A stretch of 53,632 nucleotides of DNA from an uncultured Nocardioides sp. (GTDB lineage: Bacteria; Actinomycetota; Actinomycetes; Propionibacteriales; Nocardioidaceae). This document shows, piece after piece, positions 49,667 through 53,632 of this stretch. The number at the start of each line of letters is the position of its first letter. The stretch's first letter is position 1. The stretch spans positions 1-53,632 of the forward strand of contig NZ_CAMPGZ010000003.1 of assembly GCF_946885725.1 (NCBI RefSeq), given 5' to 3'. The notes under the pieces are model-generated. The model saw nothing but the letters and a program-made list of their open reading frames with translations, was not told the DNA's origin and did no database searches. The position numbers and the translations under genes were made by a program.

Positions 49667-50341
49667 CTATGAGGACGTGATGATCGCGCTCGCGCGGCTG
49701 CGGCTCGCCGAGACCAGCACCGCGTTGCGCTCGTCGCTCCCCCAGGTCCGCTCGCGCGCCTCCTCCGGCGTGCGGCCGTACCTCTCGTGCCGCGCCTGTA
49801 GCCTCGCGCGCCTGACGTCCTCGTCGATGTCGACGTACCAGCACGCGTCCAACAGCCCGAGCACCTCGCCCCATGGCGGCTCGTCGAGGAGCAGGTAGTT
49901 GCCCTCGGTGACGACGAGCGGTACGTCGGCCGTGACCGCGACCGCGCCGGCGATCGCGTCCTCCAGGTCGCGGTCGAACTCCGGCGCCCAGACGACCTCC
50001 CCCGGCCCCGGGTGGTCGAGCCTGCCGAGACGATTCCGCCCCGGATAGTCGAGGCTGTCGAGGCCACGAATGCGTCGCAGCAGCGCGACGTACCCGTATG
50101 CGTCGAACGTGTCCGGCGCGCCCTTCCGCTCGACCCGCCCCAGCTGGATCAGGGTGTCGTGCGCGAGGTGGAACCCGTCCATGCCGACCAGCACCGCATC
50201 GGACACCTCGGCGACGATCCGCTCGGCCAGCGTGGACTTGCCGGCTCCCGGCTGCCCGGCGACACCGAGGATCGCGATGCCCGGGCGGGCGGCCAGCTCA
50301 CGGGCGGCGGCGACGGGGTCCACGAAAAGCGATTGAAGCAC
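49667..50341 (-). CDS. P-loop nucleoside/pantothenate kinase-like protein carrying REP-derived insert
   Basis: A 224-residue uridine kinase/PanK-fold protein. Walker A is ILGVAGQPGAGKSTLAERI, and MDGFHLAH and VTEGNYLLLD are family blocks. Between LLRRIR and GEVVWAPEFDRD, where relatives have only a few residues, there is GLDSLDYPGRNRLGRLDHPG, two degenerate copies of a REP-like repeat read in frame. GTG 50341 starts the frame. The gene is divergent from the Erm-like gene, and its start overlaps that gene's possible promoter. The substrate is unknown. Confidence 0.8.
   Translation of the reverse strand: MLQSLFVDPVAAARELAARPGIAILGVAGQPGAGKSTLAERIVAEVSDAVLVGMDGFHLAHDTLIQLGRVERKGAPDTFDAYGYVALLRRIRGLDSLDYPGRNRLGRLDHPGPGEVVWAPEFDRDLEDAIAGAVAVTADVPLVVTEGNYLLLDEPPWGEVLGLLDACWYVDIDEDVRRARLQARHERYGRTPEEARERTWGSDERNAVLVSASRSRASAIITSS
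50012..50067 (-). repeat. two degenerate REP-like repeat copies in the kinase gene
   Basis: On the minus strand, 50031-50012 matches the 23-bp repeat core at 19 of 20 bases (GTCTCGGCAGGCTCGACCAC), and 50067-50046 matches at 18 of 22. Both are translated in the frame used at 10428 and 35674 (GLDSLDYP and RLGRLDHP). Confidence 0.7.
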
Positions 50342-50362
50342 CTGCGGTCACAGACCTACCGT
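50333..50362 (+). promoter_or_regulatory. candidate promoter of the Erm(37)-like gene
   Basis: TTGAAG (50333-50338) as -35 and TACCGT (50357-50362) as -10 are separated by 18 bp. An A-run (GAAAAG) lies just upstream of the -35, reminiscent of WhiB7-dependent promoters. It overlaps the start codon of the divergent kinase. Transcription would begin near 50370, so the transcript would hold almost no leader. Confidence 0.35.
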
Positions 50363-50393
50363 CGACGCCATGCCGATGACCTTCGTGAGGGTG

Positions 50394-50420
50394 CGCCGTG
50401 TCCGGGAACGGGACACGGCG
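50394..50420 (+). promoter_or_regulatory. perfect hairpin enclosing the start codon of the Erm-like gene
   Basis: CGCCGTGTCC (50394-50403) and GGACACGGCG (50411-50420) form a perfect 10-bp stem with a seven-base loop. The start GTG (50398-50400) lies inside the 5' arm. A GAGGGTG ribosome site is just before it. A 26-codon frame from ATG 50370 to TGA 50450, with a second ATG at 50376, crosses the same stretch. Its product begins MPMTFVRVRR, carrying an R-x-R element. Confidence 0.55.
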
Positions 50421-50931
50421 GCAGTGGGGCTGGCACCCGCTTCGATCTGACTGGGCCGCGCGCATCGTCGAGGACGCAGGCCTCCGGCCGGGCGAGCTCG
50501 TCCTCGATCTCGGCGCCGGGCACGGCGCGCTGACCGACCACCTGGTCGCCGCCGGTGCCCGCGTGGTGGCGGTCGAACTGCACCAGGGCCGGGTCGAACG
50601 GCTGCGCAGGAAGTACGCCGGGGAGGAGGGGGTCCGCGTCGTGCGGGCCGACCTGCGAGAGCTGCGGCTGCCGCGCGAGCCGTTCCGGGTGGTCGCCAGC
50701 CCGCCGTACGCCCTGACGACCGCGGTGGTCACCCAGCTGCTGCGCAGCGACCGGTTGCGCGGCGCCGACCTGGTGCTGCAGCGCGCCGCGGCCAGGCGGC
50801 TGGCCGCCGACGGACCACGCGGACGGCACGGACGCGCCTACCAGTGGGAGGTCGTTCGCAACGTGCCGCGGTCGGCGTTCGACCCGGCGCCGCGGGTCGA
50901 CTCCTCGGTGCTGCGGGTGGTGCGGCGGTGA
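50398..50931 (+). CDS. Erm(37)-like 23S rRNA adenine-N6 methyltransferase
   Basis: A 177-residue methyltransferase. WGWHPLRSDWAARIVEDAGL and PGELVLDLGAGHGALTDHL (SAM motif I, residues 32-49), then VVAVELHQGRV, and a motif IV VVASPPYALTT where the usual Asn before Pro-Pro-Tyr is Ser101. It is short, as is mycobacterial Erm(37), lacking the C-terminal domain of larger Erm proteins. Erm enzymes methylate A2058 and give macrolide-lincosamide-streptogramin B resistance. The start is GTG 50398; an upstream stop at 50386 rules out a longer form. The Asn-to-Ser change makes activity worth testing. Confidence 0.8.
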   Translation: MSGNGTRRQWGWHPLRSDWAARIVEDAGLRPGELVLDLGAGHGALTDHLVAAGARVVAVELHQGRVERLRRKYAGEEGVRVVRADLRELRLPREPFRVVASPPYALTTAVVTQLLRSDRLRGADLVLQRAAARRLAADGPRGRHGRAYQWEVVRNVPRSAFDPAPRVDSSVLRVVRR

Positions 50932-50944
50932 GCCTTGTGACGCG

Positions 50945-52980
<2,036 letters not shown>

Positions 52981-53084
52981 GGGGCCTCCTCGCGGTGCGG
53001 GTGGGGAGCTCTTCCCGGTACAGACCGCCCGCGGGCCCGGAACTCATCGGTCCCGCCCGTGCTGCGACAGGTGGTGAAAGCGAC

Positions 53085-53118
53085 GAGGCGCCGCCCCGGA
53101 AGTCCGGGACGGCGCCTC
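53085..53118 (-). terminator. terminator hairpin after groEL
   Basis: Arms 53085-53100 and 53103-53118 pair at 15 of 16 positions with a two-base loop, and CTTTC follows on the minus strand. It is about 47 bp after the groEL stop at 53165. Confidence 0.8.
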
Positions 53119-53164
53119 GCGCCTGTTCTGCTGTGTGGTGCTGAGTGTGCTCTGCGACGCGGGA

Positions 53165-53632
53165 TCAGTGGCCGTGGCCGTGACCGTGGCCGGCCGCGGC
53201 GGCGGGCTCCTCCTCCTCGGGCTTGTCCACGACGAGAGTCTCGGTCGTGAGCAGCATGCCCGCGATGGAGGCCGCGTTGACCAGCGCGGAGCGGGTCACC
53301 TTGACCGGGTCGAGGACGCCCTGGGAGACCAGGTCGCCGTACTCGCCCGTCGCGGCGTTGTAGCCCTCGCCGACCTTGCCCTCGCGGACCTTCGCGACGA
53401 CGACGTAGCCGTTCTCGCCGCCGTTCTCGGCGATCCAGCGCAGCGGCTCGTCGGCGGCCTTGGCGACGATCTTCACGCCCGTCGCCTCGTCACCGTCGAG
53501 GCCGAGGCCGTCCTGGAGGACCGACACCGCGTGCACGAGGGCCGAACCGCCGCCGGCGATGATGCCCTCCTCGATCGCGGCGCGCGTCGCGGAGACGGCG
53601 TCCTCGATGCGGTGCTTCTTCTCCTTGAGCTC
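53165..53632 (-). CDS. groEL: 60-kDa chaperonin GroEL, 3' part (5' end beyond window)
   Basis: The C-terminal 155 residues of Gro[22 protein letters not shown], then [13 protein letters not shown] and [18 protein letters not shown]. The tail ends [17 protein letters not shown], a His-rich end like that of mycobacterial GroEL1, rather than the Gly-Met tail of GroEL2-like forms. The gene belongs to the same minus-strand neighbourhood as guaB and guaB3. Confidence 0.97.
   Translation of the reverse strand, partial: ELKEKKHRIEDAVSATRAAIEEGIIAGGGSALVHAVSVLQDGLGLDGDEATGVKIVAKAADEPLRWIAENGGENGYVVVAKVREGKVGEGYNAATGEYGDLVSQGVLDPVKVTRSALVNAASIAGMLLTTETLVVDKPEEEEPAAAAGHGHGHGH

Overview
The window is very GC-rich DNA with dense, mostly overlapping genes. 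The conserved block of groEL, guaB, guaB3 and a ChoD-like GMC oxidoreductase, together with BldC-like, ECF sigma and Erm(37)-like genes, points to an actinobacterium. Nocardioides or a close Propionibacteriales relative is my best guess, judged from protein style and a REP-like repeat. No tRNA, rRNA or CRISPR array was recognised.

Layout. (1) 1-7.4 kb: GMC oxidoreductase (cut by the window edge) and succinate-semialdehyde-type dehydrogenase on the minus strand; then a sulfatase, an extended SDR and a 51-residue small protein with a strong terminator; then a DUF4383 membrane protein and a BldC-like regulator. (2) 7.8-26 kb: an exopolysaccharide locus. A plus-strand arm carries a flavoprotein monooxygenase, an ATP-grasp ligase, a deacetylase-like protein and a GT4 glycosyltransferase. 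A converging minus-strand arm carries Gfo/Idh dehydrogenase, DegT aminotransferase, hexapeptide acyltransferase, priming glycosyltransferase, MurJ-like flippase, Wzy-like polymerase, Wzz/BY-kinase-like protein and lytic transglycosylase. Beside them is a giant secreted protein with two NodB domains and Ig/IPT repeats. (3) 26-31.2 kb: glpD, an IS110 element inserted just upstream of it, and a NarL-type two-component pair. (4) 31.3-44.4 kb: an organic-acid catabolic locus with nitrilase-family hydrolase and IclR regulator on one side. Diverging from them is a long operon with two class III CoA transferases, enoyl-CoA hydratase, thioesterase, TctCBA transporter, LhgO-like oxidase, DapA-like aldolase, SDR and FAH-family hydrolase. 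(5) 44.5-48.5 kb: two membrane proteins, a structured leader-like region, a broken gene and a duplicated sigma/membrane-protein module in which one copy has collapsed into a fusion. (6) 48.5-53.6 kb: guaB3, a P-loop kinase, an Erm(37)-like methyltransferase, guaB, a VOC protein and the groEL 3' end.

How it works together. Region 2 can plausibly make an acylated amino sugar, assemble and polymerise it Wzx/Wzy-style, and deacetylate or otherwise modify the product. Region 4 looks like uptake of a carboxylic acid, CoA activation, hydration/oxidation and retro-aldol or hydrolytic cleavage under IclR control. Regions 2-5 lie between genes that are neighbours in mycobacteria (choD, guaB3, guaB2, groEL1), so this 45-kb stretch looks like accessory DNA set into an old conserved neighbourhood.

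The points most worth a second look are the sigma-region-2/membrane-protein fusion, a three-segment terminator/antiterminator-like RNA near 45.9 kb, an Erm(37)-like gene whose start codon sits in a perfect hairpin, REP-like repeats read in one frame inside three unrelated proteins, and the ATP-grasp/flavoprotein arm of the polysaccharide locus. All function calls come from reading motifs by eye; no database search was run.
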